A stretch of DNA of 18,012 bases from an uncultured Oscillospiraceae bacterium (GCA_934646175.1 CAKUEI010000028.1:1-18012); one strand, 5' to 3'; shown: positions 6,063 to 13,316, counted from the first letter of the stretch. Notes: generated from the letters alone by a model not told the origin. Translations and numbers: made by a program.

Positions 6063-7337
6063 TTACTCGCCGCTCTGGGGGGCGTTGGACTGCCCGGGGC
6101 GGTGATGGCGGCGATGCTTTCTACGGAATCCGCCCTGCTTCCGCTCCTGATTCTCCGCGCCCTCGCCTCCGCTCTGTGTCTGGGGACGGGGGAGCTTTTC
6201 TCCATTGGCGTTTTTGGACGGACGGGGCGGGCGCTTATTTTGCTGCCGGGGCTGCTGCTTCGCTTGCTGTCCGCCGTCGGCGGAGGGCTGACGCTCCTGC
6301 CCCTGAGGGCGGCTGTCCCGCTGTCTCCGGCGGAAATTATTCTGCCGCTTTCCTTCCGGGCGCTCCGCATTTGGCGCAGAGCCGGACAGAACGGCTTCCA
6401 GCGCCTCGCTCAGGCGGCTTTTCGGCTCCGCAGAGGTCAGTTTCCGCTCCTCTTTTTCGGGAACGTAGCGGCGCTTTTCCAGCTCCTCCAGCGGCGGCTG
6501 GACGTAGTCCTCCGGCCGCTTGCCCTTGCCGCTGCGGATGACGCAGATCTCACAGTTATGATAGCACTTGGGCGTTTCCGGCGCGGACTCCAGCCGCACC
6601 TTCACCTGCTCCCGCAGCAGATTCACGCCGGACACCGTTCCCGCGCCGTCCGGCGTCTCCACAAAGGAGTCCATCTTCGGGCTTTTTTTCACCAAGTCCT
6701 CATAGGCCTCCTGCTCGTACTTCAGGCAGCACATCAGCCGCCCGCAGGTGCCGGAGATCTTGGTGGGGTTCAGGGAAAGGTTCTGGGTCTTGGCCATTTT
6801 GATGGACACCGGCTGGAATTCGTTCAGGAAAGCCGAGCAGCAGAAGGGCTGGCCGCAGATGCCAAGTCCCCCCAGCATTTTCGCCTCATCCCGCACACCG
6901 ATCTGCCGCAGTTCGATCCGGGCGCGGAAAGTGCCCGCCAGGTCCTTCACCAGGGCGCGAAAGTCCACCCGCGCGTCCGATGTGAAGAAAAAGAGGATCT
7001 TGTTCCCCTCAAAACTGTAGTCCACGTCCACCAGCTTCATATCCAGCCCATGCTGCTGGATCTTTTCCTGACAGACCTGCATGGCCCGGGCTTCCTTCTG
7101 CCGGTTGCGGGCGATCACATCCAGATCGGTATCGTCCGCAATGCGCACCATGGGCTGCAGGGGCTGCACCACCTGCTCGTCCTCCACTTCCGCATTGGCA
7201 AGGGTGCATTCGCCGAATTCCAGTCCCCGTGCCGTCTGCACGATCACGCCGGTGCCCACGGGCACCTGCGTGCCACGCGGGTCAAAATAATATTGTTTGC
7301 CTCCGCTTTTATAGCGGACGCCGATGATCTCAGTCAT
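6063..7337 (-). CDS. ricT: RicT (YaaT), PSP1-domain protein with long basic C-terminal tail
   Basis: A 424-residue protein. Residues 1-270 match the PSP1/RicT family: it opens with IIGVRYKSGGKQYYFDP, and has the hallmark cysteine motifs LGICGQPFCC (C161, C166, C167) and SGTCGRLMCC (C198, C203, C204). In B. subtilis, RicT with RicA and RicF forms an iron-sulfur complex that helps RNase Y mature mRNAs and affects sporulation and biofilm. The PSP1 part is followed by about 120 residues (roughly 301-424) of low-complexity sequence rich in Q, R, K, P, G and N with arginine/lysine clusters (FRRRQRD, FRRKHRRHHR), likely disordered and nucleic-acid-binding. B. subtilis YaaT is about 275 residues. The minus-strand ATG at 7337 has AGGAGA upstream. 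It is the last gene of the decarboxylase-darA-holB-ricT cluster. No ricA or ricF is seen here. Confidence 0.94.
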   Translation of the reverse strand: MTEIIGVRYKSGGKQYYFDPRGTQVPVGTGVIVQTARGLEFGECTLANAEVEDEQVVQPLQPMVRIADDTDLDVIARNRQKEARAMQVCQEKIQQHGLDMKLVDVDYSFEGNKILFFFTSDARVDFRALVKDLAGTFRARIELRQIGVRDEAKMLGGLGICGQPFCCSAFLNEFQPVSIKMAKTQNLSLNPTKISGTCGRLMCCLKYEQEAYEDLVKKSPKMDSFVETPDGAGTVSGVNLLREQVKVRLESAPETPKCYHNCEICVIRSGKGKRPEDYVQPPLEELEKRRYVPEKEERKLTSAEPKSRLSEALEAVLSGSAPNAERPEGKRQNNFRRRQRDSRPQGQERQPSADGGQQAKQQPRQQNKRPPRPSKNANGEKLPRPQTQSGGEGAENQERKQGGFRRKHRRHHRPGQSNAPQSGE

Positions 7338-7358
7338 GGATCTTCTCTCCTGTCTCTG

Positions 7359-8183
7359 TCAAAAAGCAGAGCCTTCCTGCTTCTCGTCCCCGGTGCCGAA
7401 CCGGAACAGCGCGCCCGCCATCCAGCCGCACAAATGCCCCGGGGATGCGTTGAATTCGCACGCCCTGCGCAGCATCTCCGCGGTGGAAATGCCGTACAGC
7501 AGGCGTTTTTTCTCCTCCTCACCCGTATTTCCGGCGGTCAGCGTGTCCCGGAAACAGGCGATCATGCGGGACAAGAGGGCACTAATGTCTTCTCGCTCCC
7601 ATTTTTCGCAGGGCACCGCCGCAGCGAAAAAGTCCGCCTCCCGGCCCTGCGCATAATATTCCGCCAGAGTCTTCGCCGCCGCTTCCACCTCGGCGGAAAC
7701 CTCCGGCGCGTCCTGTTCTTCCAGACGCAGCACCTCGCAGCGGCTCTTCACCGTGTTCAGAAGCCGCCCGCCATGCTCCGCCAGCAGCAGGAACGCGGCG
7801 TATGCCGGCCCCTCCTCCAGCAGCTTCAGCATGGCGTTCTGGGCGCTGTCGTTCATTTTGTCCGCATCGATCAGCACATAGACCTTCCGCTCCGCTTCGT
7901 TGGGGCGGACATAGGCGTCCGCCCGCAGGGTGCGTACCTGGGATACATTGATGGGCTTTCCGCCCTCCCCCTCGACGGTGATCACATCGGGATGGATGCC
8001 GCCGTGCACCTTCCGGCAATGGGGGCAGACGCCGCAGGGCCGCTTTTTCTCCTCGCCGCAGCACACCAGCGCCGCCGCCATGGCCTGGGCGGCCTCTTTC
8101 CGGCTCTCGCCGTTTCCGCCGCTGAGCAAAATGGCGTGGGAAAGGCTTTTCCCCCAGAGGGATGTTTCGTCAAACACGCTCAA
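7359..8183 (-). CDS. holB: DNA polymerase III clamp-loader delta' subunit
   Basis: A 274-residue AAA+ family protein. HAILLSGGNGESRKE (16-30) sits where a Walker A would be but lacks the GKT, as expected of a non-ATP-binding delta'. A zinc module follows, CGVCPHC (C50, C53, C56, with C41/C42 nearby). Then come IDADKMNDSAQNAMLKLLEE (105-124) and the SRC arginine-finger motif (147-149). Delta' is a stator of the clamp loader that opens the DnaN clamp, also encoded in this window. The frame begins with TTG at 8183, overlapping the darA end by 14 nt. A GTG at 8177 is an equally plausible start, and neither has a good Shine-Dalgarno, so translational coupling to darA is likely. It is followed 21 nt later by ricT, the conserved Firmicutes order. 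Confidence 0.92.
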   Translation of the reverse strand: MSVFDETSLWGKSLSHAILLSGGNGESRKEAAQAMAAALVCCGEEKKRPCGVCPHCRKVHGGIHPDVITVEGEGGKPINVSQVRTLRADAYVRPNEAERKVYVLIDADKMNDSAQNAMLKLLEEGPAYAAFLLLAEHGGRLLNTVKSRCEVLRLEEQDAPEVSAEVEAAAKTLAEYYAQGREADFFAAAVPCEKWEREDISALLSRMIACFRDTLTAGNTGEEEKKRLLYGISTAEMLRRACEFNASPGHLCGWMAGALFRFGTGDEKQEGSAF

Positions 8184-8490
8184 ACCGCTCGATGTCCACC
8201 ACGAAAATGGTGGCGCCGCCCACGCTTACCTCCACGGATGCACCGCTGTAGCCAAAGCTGTTGTCGGTGGACGCCGGAAGCACCTGCTTGCGGCTGGTGC
8301 AGTGCTCTTTGATCACATCAATGGCGGACTGCACCCTCTCTTCGTCCACACCGATCAGAATGGTGGCGTTGCCCGCCATCAGAAAGCCGCCCGTCGTGGA
8401 AAGCCGGGTGGAGGAAAATCCATTTCTGGTCAAAGCGCGGGTCACTCCGTTTGCGTCATCCGAATTGACGATGGCGATAATCAGTTTCAT
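8170..8490 (-). CDS. darA: Cyclic-di-AMP receptor DarA/PstA (YaaQ), PII-like
   Basis: A 106-residue PII-like protein beginning MKLIIAIVNSDDAN, with the conserved loop STTGGFLMAGNATILIGV (31-48) and VSVGGATIFVVDIERF near the C-terminus. These are hallmarks of DarA/PstA, a trimeric cytosolic protein that binds the second messenger cyclic-di-AMP and whose downstream target is unknown. The ATG overlaps the upstream decarboxylase stop as ATGA (positions 8487-8490), and its own end overlaps holB by 14 nt, so the three genes are translationally coupled. In B. subtilis, tmk and yaaR flank yaaQ in this cluster. Both are absent here. Confidence 0.95.
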   Translation of the reverse strand: MKLIIAIVNSDDANGVTRALTRNGFSSTRLSTTGGFLMAGNATILIGVDEERVQSAIDVIKEHCTSRKQVLPASTDNSFGYSGASVEVSVGGATIFVVDIERFERV

Positions 8491-9848
8491 ACCGGTTCCT
8501 CCCGTTCACCGAAGGGAAATTCTCTCACCGCTTCGATTTCTTGCTCCATATTATACCCTACTTTTTCTAAATATGCGAGAGCTTTTTTTGTGATCTCCTC
8601 CCCCGGCGCCACCACCGGCACCCCGGGGGGATAGGGAGCGATCTGCTCCGCCGCCGTCCGCCCTTCCGCATCCTTCAGACGCACCGCTTCTACAGGGGAA
8701 AACCGCGCCGCCCGCAGGGTCATTTTCTGTACTCCTTCCGGGGGAAGGCCCACATCGGCCTGTTTGCTTTTTCCCCAGTGCTCTTTGTACTTCACAAGGG
8801 CCTTCTCCAGCCGGGCAAACGCCTCTTCCCCGTCTTCACAGGTGAGGATCAACACCACATGGCCCCGGTCCGCCATCTCCGGCCAGACGCCCTCCCGCTC
8901 CAGCGCCTTCGCTGCCGCGAGTCCGTCCTTCGCCAGCAGGGTCAGCCGGGTGGGGTCCAGTTTCAGTTCCCCCTCCGGCTTTACCGACGGGAATTTCTCC
9001 CGCAGACGGGCGACCGCTTCTGCCGCTTTGCGGTATTTCTCCGTCCCTTCCCCATACAGGTAGGCCCGCGCGGCATCCAGGGAGGCCATCATCACATAGG
9101 AGGGACTGGACGACCCATACAATGCCGCCGCCCGCCGCAGTGCTTTGTGGGGAAAGCCGTTGGCCAGCAAAAGGGCAGTCTGCCCCATGGCGGGCAGGGT
9201 CTTGTGGGCGGACAGCACCAGAAGATCTGCCTGGTTCAGCCCTGTCTCCCCCAGGAAGAAGAGGTGCGGTCCATGGGCCCCATCCACGATCAGTTTTCCG
9301 CCGTGGGCCTTCACTACCCGTGAAATTTCCGGAATATTTGATAACACTCCGTAGTATGTTGGTGACGTGATACAAACAGTTTTACTATTTGGATGAGCTT
9401 CCATGGCTTTTTCTACCGTTTCCGCCGTCACCGCGTCCAGAATGTCCGCCTTTTCTCGCCACTTCCGCGGGAGGTACACCGGCCTTAGATCCAGCAGCGC
9501 CGCGCTGTTGAACACCGCCCGGTGGCAGTTCCGGTCCAGCAAAATCTCCTCCCCAGGACGGCACACCGCCGTCAGTGCCGCGTGCAGCCCTTCGGTGGAG
9601 CCGCCAGTGAGGAACAGGCATTCCTCCATCCCCAGCGTTTCCGCCCAGAGGTCCTCCGCGGCCCGGATGGCCCCGTCGCCGTCGAAAAGATTCCCCGTGG
9701 GGCCAAGCTCCGTATAGTCGATCTGCGCCATGCTTTTGAGCCGCCCCTCCATGGGCAGCGGTTTTCCCTTGTGGCCGGGCATGTGCATCCGCAGTCCGTT
9801 TTCTTCGGAAAAGTGCAGCAGCGCGTCCAAAAGTGGTGTTTGTACCAT
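8487..9848 (-). CDS. Orn/Lys/Arg decarboxylase family PLP enzyme (YaaO type)
   Basis: A 453-residue fold-type I PLP decarboxylase. Visible residues are: RMHMPGHKG (20-28); LGPTGNLFDGDG (48-59), the start of the fold; the phosphate-binding TGGSTEGLHAA (81-91); H109, which stacks on the PLP ring; VDGAHGPH (188-195) with D189 binding the pyridine nitrogen; and SAHKTLPAMGQ (213-223) with the Schiff-base lysine K216. Family members remove CO2 from lysine, arginine or ornithine to give polyamine precursors. The substrate cannot be told from sequence alone. The large N-terminal regulatory wing of enteric inducible decarboxylases is absent, as in YaaO and SpeA of Bacillus. The ATG at 9848 has GGAGGG 6-8 nt upstream. 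It is the first gene of the cluster with darA, holB and ricT. I saw no clear promoter between it and the jag terminator. Confidence 0.93.
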   Translation of the reverse strand: MVQTPLLDALLHFSEENGLRMHMPGHKGKPLPMEGRLKSMAQIDYTELGPTGNLFDGDGAIRAAEDLWAETLGMEECLFLTGGSTEGLHAALTAVCRPGEEILLDRNCHRAVFNSAALLDLRPVYLPRKWREKADILDAVTAETVEKAMEAHPNSKTVCITSPTYYGVLSNIPEISRVVKAHGGKLIVDGAHGPHLFFLGETGLNQADLLVLSAHKTLPAMGQTALLLANGFPHKALRRAAALYGSSSPSYVMMASLDAARAYLYGEGTEKYRKAAEAVARLREKFPSVKPEGELKLDPTRLTLLAKDGLAAAKALEREGVWPEMADRGHVVLILTCEDGEEAFARLEKALVKYKEHWGKSKQADVGLPPEGVQKMTLRAARFSPVEAVRLKDAEGRTAAEQIAPYPPGVPVVAPGEEITKKALAYLEKVGYNMEQEIEAVREFPFGEREEPV

Positions 9849-9884
9849 GAAAACCCTCCTCTCCCCTTTTGGGAAAATAGAAAG

Positions 9885-9915
9885 AACGGCGGAACAGGTA
9901 TGCTGTTCCGCCGTT
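9885..9915 (-). terminator. Terminator after jag
   Basis: A 13-bp perfect stem (9885-9897 with 9903-9915) and 5-nt loop, 9 nt beyond the jag stop. On the minus strand it is followed by a T-rich run (CTTTCTATTTT). It ends the rpmH-to-jag unit, though partial read-through could feed the decarboxylase cluster. The stem sequence AACGGCGGA also occurs in the hairpin after aspS. Confidence 0.8.
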
Positions 9916-9923
9916 TTCCGGTG

Positions 9924-10703
9924 TTATCGATGCTCGCCCGGGCTGTAAGAGACCACCGTCCGGCGGTTGGGTTCCGTCCCGATGGAATAGGTGCTCACAT
10001 TGGGGTATTCCTGCAGTGCCGTATGAATTACATGCCGCTCGTAGGCGTTCATGGGCTCCAGCGTCATGTTTCTGCGGTATTTCACTGCTTTGCCCGCCAT
10101 CTTGCGGGCCAGGCGCTCCAACGCTTCTTCCCGCTTTGCGCGGTAGTGCTCAGCATCCACATGGATGCGCACCCGGTGGGAGGCGCCCCGGTTGACGGAA
10201 TAGTTGGTCAGCTGCTGGATGGCGTCCAGGGTCTCGCCCCGGCGGCCGATCAGGGCACCCAGATTTTCGCCCACCAGCACCACCTGATAGCTGCCCTCGC
10301 TCCCAACGGAAATGCTGGGGGTGGCGGAAACGTTCATGTGCTCCAGAAGGCCAGTCAGGAATGCGGCGATCTTTTCCGCCGTCTCGTCCCCTTCGGGCAC
10401 CACGGTTTCCACAGGTTCCGCCGATTTCTTCGGTTCCTCAGCGGGTGCTTCCGCGATGGTCTCGCTTTCGACGGACACTTCCTCCACAGGAGTTTTCTGC
10501 GGTTCTTCCTTAACCTCCGGCTCGTCGGGAGCCTCATAGCTCACGCGCACCTTGGCCGGAACGCTGCCGATACCCAGAAAACCGGACTTTGCCCGGTCAA
10601 TGATCTCAACGGAAACGTCATCCCGGTCCATGCCCAGTTGACGGAGGGCGGCGGCAATGGCCTCTTCCTCGTTCTTTCCCGTGGTCTCGATCCACTTTGT
10701 CAT
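9924..10703 (-). CDS. jag: RNA-binding protein Jag/KhpB (EloR)
   Basis: A 259-residue protein with three domains: an N-terminal Jag-N domain (1-52, with the signature AKSGFLGIGS at 38-47); an acidic low-complexity linker rich in E, P and V (about 55-105); a KH domain (108-185, GxxG loop GRRG at 153-156); and an R3H domain (about 195-256, RNMTLEPMNAYERHVIH at 211-227). Jag/KhpB partners with KhpA as a small-RNA/mRNA-binding pair affecting cell elongation and division in Gram-positive bacteria. It lies 15 nt after yidC, the classic arrangement, and a terminator follows it. The start is the ATG at 10703, preceded by GGAGGGG on the minus strand. Confidence 0.96.
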   Translation of the reverse strand: MTKWIETTGKNEEEAIAAALRQLGMDRDDVSVEIIDRAKSGFLGIGSVPAKVRVSYEAPDEPEVKEEPQKTPVEEVSVESETIAEAPAEEPKKSAEPVETVVPEGDETAEKIAAFLTGLLEHMNVSATPSISVGSEGSYQVVLVGENLGALIGRRGETLDAIQQLTNYSVNRGASHRVRIHVDAEHYRAKREEALERLARKMAGKAVKYRRNMTLEPMNAYERHVIHTALQEYPNVSTYSIGTEPNRRTVVSYSPGEHR

Positions 10704-10718
10704 GTCACTGCCCCTCCT

Positions 10719-12101
10719 TTACTCGTTTTCGTCGTTCTGCTCGTCGAAGATGGTTTTGGGGAATTCCGCGCTGCCCTCTTCCACGGCGTTTTCCGCAGGA
10801 GCAGTCTCATCGGCGGGGGCGGAAGTCTCTTCTGCGGCGGAACTGACCTCAGTCACCGCTTCCTGCTCGTGCTTCTTCATGGCGGCATCCACTTCGGCCT
10901 GGATTTCTTTTTCCTCCACGGCCTTTTCGATGGCTTCCTCATCCACCACCATATTGGGGTCGCGGTAGGCGGTGGGGCCGTCGGGGCTGAAGCGGTAAGG
11001 GTCATAGGCGCGGCCGCGGGCATAGGCACGGATGCCCACCCGGCTGGCGTCATTATTTACGCCCTTTTCCTTCTTCTGCTGCTTCATGGCCTTGCGCTTG
11101 GCCATGTCCTTGCGGGCCTTTTTCTCTTCCTCAATACGGCGGGAACGCTCAGCGCGCTCCTCTTCCTTGCGGCGGGCGTCCTCTTCCTTCTGGCGCTTTT
11201 CGCGCTCGGCCCGCTCTATGGCGGCCTGCGCGTACTCCTTCTTCAGCACAATGCTGAAGATCCATTCGGACACCATGGTGAACACGCTGTTAGCCACCCA
11301 GTAAACGCCCAGGGCAGCCGGCATGGAGTAACCGATGAACAGTGAGATAATGGGAGAGATGATCAGCATCATGTTGTTGCTGCTGTTGTTGGCCATATCC
11401 GGGTTCTGCATGTAGGAGATCTTCATGCTGTACTTGCTGGAGATAAAGCCCATCACAGCGGAGATGATGGGGATCAGGAACAGTCCGATGTAGTCCCAGG
11501 TGAAGGAACCGCCCGCCCAGAACTTATAGTTGGGGATCTCAGCGATGTTCAGGCCCAGGAAGTTGAAGTTGATGGAAAAGAGCTTGTCCGCCACGTCGGG
11601 CAGGGCCGCCTTCACCTGCGGCAGCACGTGGGACAGTGCCTCCGCCATGTGCAGCTGGATGTAGGCACCCGCACGGGACCCGTCGCTGACGAAGGAATAG
11701 CCCATCCCCTCCAGCACTGTGCGGACAGAGTCCACCTGTGCGGAGGAAAGGCTCATCATATAGGTAAGAGGTTCGCGGATGACGGAATAGATGGCGATCA
11801 GAATGATCAGGGGGATCAGGGTCCAGATGCAGCCGCCCATAGGGCTTGCGTTTTCCCGCTGATACAGCGCCGTGATCTCTTCATTCGCCTTCTGAGGGTT
11901 CTTTGCATACTGTTTCTGGATGCGCTGCACCTCGGCCTGCAAAGAGCTGGTCTTGATCATGCTGCGCTTGCTCTTCAGGTTGAAGGGGAACAAGATTGCC
12001 TTCAGAATGATGGTGAAGAGGATCAGCGCCAGCGCGTAACTGTTGCAGCCCGTGGACAGCCACGACAACAGCAGCGAAAACGGCTTTAAGATAATGGTCA
12101 T
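10719..12101 (-). CDS. yidC: YidC/Oxa1 membrane protein insertase with long charged C-terminal tail
   Basis: A 460-residue polytopic membrane protein that inserts and folds inner-membrane proteins, alone or with SecYEG. The hydrophobic segments fall at about 21-40 (with K34 at the place of the conserved groove Arg/Lys), 91-109, 204-222, 243-260 and 262-285. The cytosolic hairpin after the first segment contains LQAEVQRIQKQYAKNP (54-69). From about 290 the protein continues into a strongly charged coiled-coil-like stretch (about 290-346, E/R/K rich), then a linker with YDPYRFSPDGP (366-376), then an acidic tail to 460. B. subtilis SpoIIIJ/YidC is about 260 residues, so the extra 170 residues are notable. 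The ATG at 12101 has GGAGGAG directly upstream. No lipoprotein signal peptide is evident. Confidence 0.95.
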   Translation of the reverse strand: MTIILKPFSLLLSWLSTGCNSYALALILFTIILKAILFPFNLKSKRSMIKTSSLQAEVQRIQKQYAKNPQKANEEITALYQRENASPMGGCIWTLIPLIILIAIYSVIREPLTYMMSLSSAQVDSVRTVLEGMGYSFVSDGSRAGAYIQLHMAEALSHVLPQVKAALPDVADKLFSINFNFLGLNIAEIPNYKFWAGGSFTWDYIGLFLIPIISAVMGFISSKYSMKISYMQNPDMANNSSNNMMLIISPIISLFIGYSMPAALGVYWVANSVFTMVSEWIFSIVLKKEYAQAAIERAEREKRQKEEDARRKEEERAERSRRIEEEKKARKDMAKRKAMKQQKKEKGVNNDASRVGIRAYARGRAYDPYRFSPDGPTAYRDPNMVVDEEAIEKAVEEKEIQAEVDAAMKKHEQEAVTEVSSAAEETSAPADETAPAENAVEEGSAEFPKTIFDEQNDENE

Positions 12102-12149
12102 GTTTTCTCCTCCAAGTTCAGTTTGTGCGGAGGTTTGTCCTACCCCGTC

Positions 12150-12380
12150 TCACGTCTTTTTCGGTGGGACCGGGTCATAGACGATGGCCGTTTGGCGGTG
12201 CAGCGGGTGGCACTTCATCAGCCGTTTTAAGGCGAGAAGGCCCCCTTTCCACGCGCCGTGGACCTCGATGGCTTCCATGGCGTAGGCCGAACACGTTGGG
12301 GTAAACCGACAGCAGGGCTGGTGCAGGGGGGAAAGGTGCTTCCGGTAAAACCGGATCATGGCCAGCAGAAAGGCTTTCAT
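12150..12380 (-). CDS. yidD: Membrane protein insertion efficiency factor YidD
   Basis: A 76-residue protein of the YidD family. It begins with an amphipathic helix (MKAFLLAMIRFYRKHLSP) followed by the conserved CCRFTPTCSAYAMEAI (23-38), whose cysteines and aromatic residues are family hallmarks, and ends at the expected length. YidD sits at the membrane and assists YidC-dependent insertion. Its ATG overlaps the rnpA stop as ATGA at 12377-12380, so it is translationally coupled to rnpA. yidC starts 48 nt downstream. Confidence 0.97.
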   Translation of the reverse strand: MKAFLLAMIRFYRKHLSPLHQPCCRFTPTCSAYAMEAIEVHGAWKGGLLALKRLMKCHPLHRQTAIVYDPVPPKKT

Positions 12381-12730
12381 GCCTTTCCGCCTTCCTTTCT
12401 CAAAATGTCCAGCTTTCCAAGCAGGCGAAGGTATTCCTTCTCCAGCTGTGCGTAAGAGACATGGGCCGCCTTCACCCGGGCCACCAGGATCAGATCCTCC
12501 CCGGGCAGAAGCTCCGCCTTATGAAGGCGGTAAATTTCTCTCAGGCGCCGCCGGGTGCGATTGCGCACCACGGCGCAGCCCACTTTGGTGCTTACCGTCA
12601 GGCCCAGCCGGTTCTTTCCCAACCGGTTTTTTCGATGGTACAGCACCAGGCACGCCGTGGCGGCGGAGGCCCCTTTGGCATAGATGCGGCGGAATTCGTG
12701 ATTCTTCTTGATGGCGATGACCTGTTTCAC
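12377..12730 (-). CDS. rnpA: Ribonuclease P protein component
   Basis: A 117-residue basic protein, the normal length for RnpA. The RNR signature GCAVVRNRTRRRLREIYR is at 51-68, and KKNHEFRRIYAKG (8-20) forms the N-terminal substrate-leader binding region. It binds the catalytic RNase P RNA and helps remove 5' leaders from pre-tRNAs. The start is a GTG at 12730, preceded by GAGAGGTGG on the minus strand. It follows rpmH after 122 nt containing an unusual hairpin, and overlaps yidD by 4 nt. Confidence 0.97.
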   Translation of the reverse strand: MKQVIAIKKNHEFRRIYAKGASAATACLVLYHRKNRLGKNRLGLTVSTKVGCAVVRNRTRRRLREIYRLHKAELLPGEDLILVARVKAAHVSYAQLEKEYLRLLGKLDILRKEGGKA

Positions 12731-12782
12731 GTTTTTCCACCTCTCCCCGTGGGACCCGGCTCATTTCTGCCCATGCTTTGCA

Positions 12783-12817
12783 GGGGCGGTGAAATCGAAC
12801 ATTTCCCGCCCCTTTTT
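12783..12817 (+). terminator. Hairpin with T-tract on the antisense side, between rpmH and rnpA
   Basis: GGGGCGG (12783-12789), a bulged T, and GAAAT pair with ATTTC and CCGCCCC (12801-12812) around the loop CGAAC. TTTTT follows at 12813-12817 on the plus strand. Both flanking genes run on the minus strand, so as an intrinsic terminator it faces antisense transcripts. On the sense mRNA it would be a hairpin without a T-run and could act in processing or in setting rpmH/rnpA ratios (inference). Confidence 0.55.
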
Positions 12818-12852
12818 ACCCATATTTCGTTGTGCCTCGGCTCATGGAATAC

Positions 12853-12987
12853 TCAGTGGGTGAGACGCGCGCGGCCTCTTGCACGACGGCGGGAAAGAAC
12901 CTTGCGGCCATTCCGGGTAGCCATACGCTTGCGGAAGCCGTGCTCCTTGGAGCGCTGACGCTTTTTCGGCTGATAGGTACGAAGCAT
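12853..12987 (-). CDS. rpmH: 50S ribosomal protein L34
   Basis: A 44-residue, highly basic protein. It begins MLRTYQPKKRQRSKEHGF and continues FRKRMATRNGRKVLSRRRARG to end ARLTH, the standard L34 sequence and length. It is a late-assembly protein of the large ribosomal subunit. The ATG at 12987 has GGAGGT (complement of 12995-13000) 7 nt upstream. It is the first gene of the rpmH-rnpA-yidD-yidC-jag unit and is transcribed away from the origin from a strong promoter about 135 nt upstream. Confidence 0.98.
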   Translation of the reverse strand: MLRTYQPKKRQRSKEHGFRKRMATRNGRKVLSRRRARGRARLTH

Positions 12988-13122
12988 GTGAGACACCTCC
13001 TATTGATCTTGGCGGCAAAGCGCTTTCCGCCTTACCGCGTTTACCACAACAGCCGGTCCTTGATAAAACGCGGCTGCGGTCGTTTTGAAAAGCAGACTGC
13101 ATCCCTGCAGAGTGCACCCTGT

Positions 13123-13152
13123 ATTATAGCCTAAAGAAAAACCGCCTGTCAA
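13123..13152 (-). promoter_or_regulatory. Sigma-A promoter for rpmH
   Basis: On the minus strand, TTGACA (complement of 13147-13152) and TATAAT (complement of 13123-13128) are exact consensus hexamers separated by 18 nt. Transcription should start near 13116, giving an rpmH leader of about 130 nt. Confidence 0.85.
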
Positions 13153-13177
13153 CCACTATTTGCAAAGGATTTTCCCT

Positions 13178-13186
13178 TTTTTCACA
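13178..13186 (+). promoter_or_regulatory. DnaA-box-like 9-mer upstream of dnaA
   Basis: TTTTTCACA fits the relaxed consensus TTWTNCACA. It is an isolated copy between the two divergent promoters and could serve dnaA autoregulation. It is weaker evidence than the cluster after dnaA. Confidence 0.4.
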
Positions 13187-13287
13187 AAGATATGGGTACT
13201 TTACAACATCTTGTGGTTCTTTTTTCTCCACCCCCAAGCGGAAATTATTATTTAATAAGTATCCAGTCTAAAAAACCTGAGAAAGCC

Positions 13288-13316
13288 TTGAAACATTGCC
13301 CCATTTTTGCTATAAT
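13288..13316 (+). promoter_or_regulatory. Sigma-A promoter for dnaA
   Basis: TTGAAA (13288-13293) and TATAAT (13311-13316) with a 17-nt spacer. Transcription should begin near 13323, giving a leader of about 70 nt that includes the hairpin at 13336-13360. An AT-rich tract about 30-50 nt upstream could act as an UP element. Confidence 0.8.

Noticed and set aside
8164..8177. TGTTTCGTCAAACA as a parS-like palindrome at the darA/holB junction
   Set aside because: Its half-site spacing is 2 bp shorter than parS and it lies within coding sequence.
5889..8312. An 807-codon plus-strand open frame opposite ricT and holB
   Set aside because: It is antisense to two clear conserved genes, contains no recognisable domain, and reflects the GC-rich codon usage of the opposite strand.
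12038..12055. LSTGC near the YidC N-terminus as a lipoprotein signal
   Set aside because: It aligns with the segment just before the first core membrane helix, not with an N-terminal signal peptide, and there is no basic n-region plus h-region of the right length before it.
12723..12738. TGTTTCACGT at the rnpA start as a second parS
   Set aside because: Only the left ten bases match; the right half (TTTTCC) does not, and the sequence encodes the first rnpA codons.
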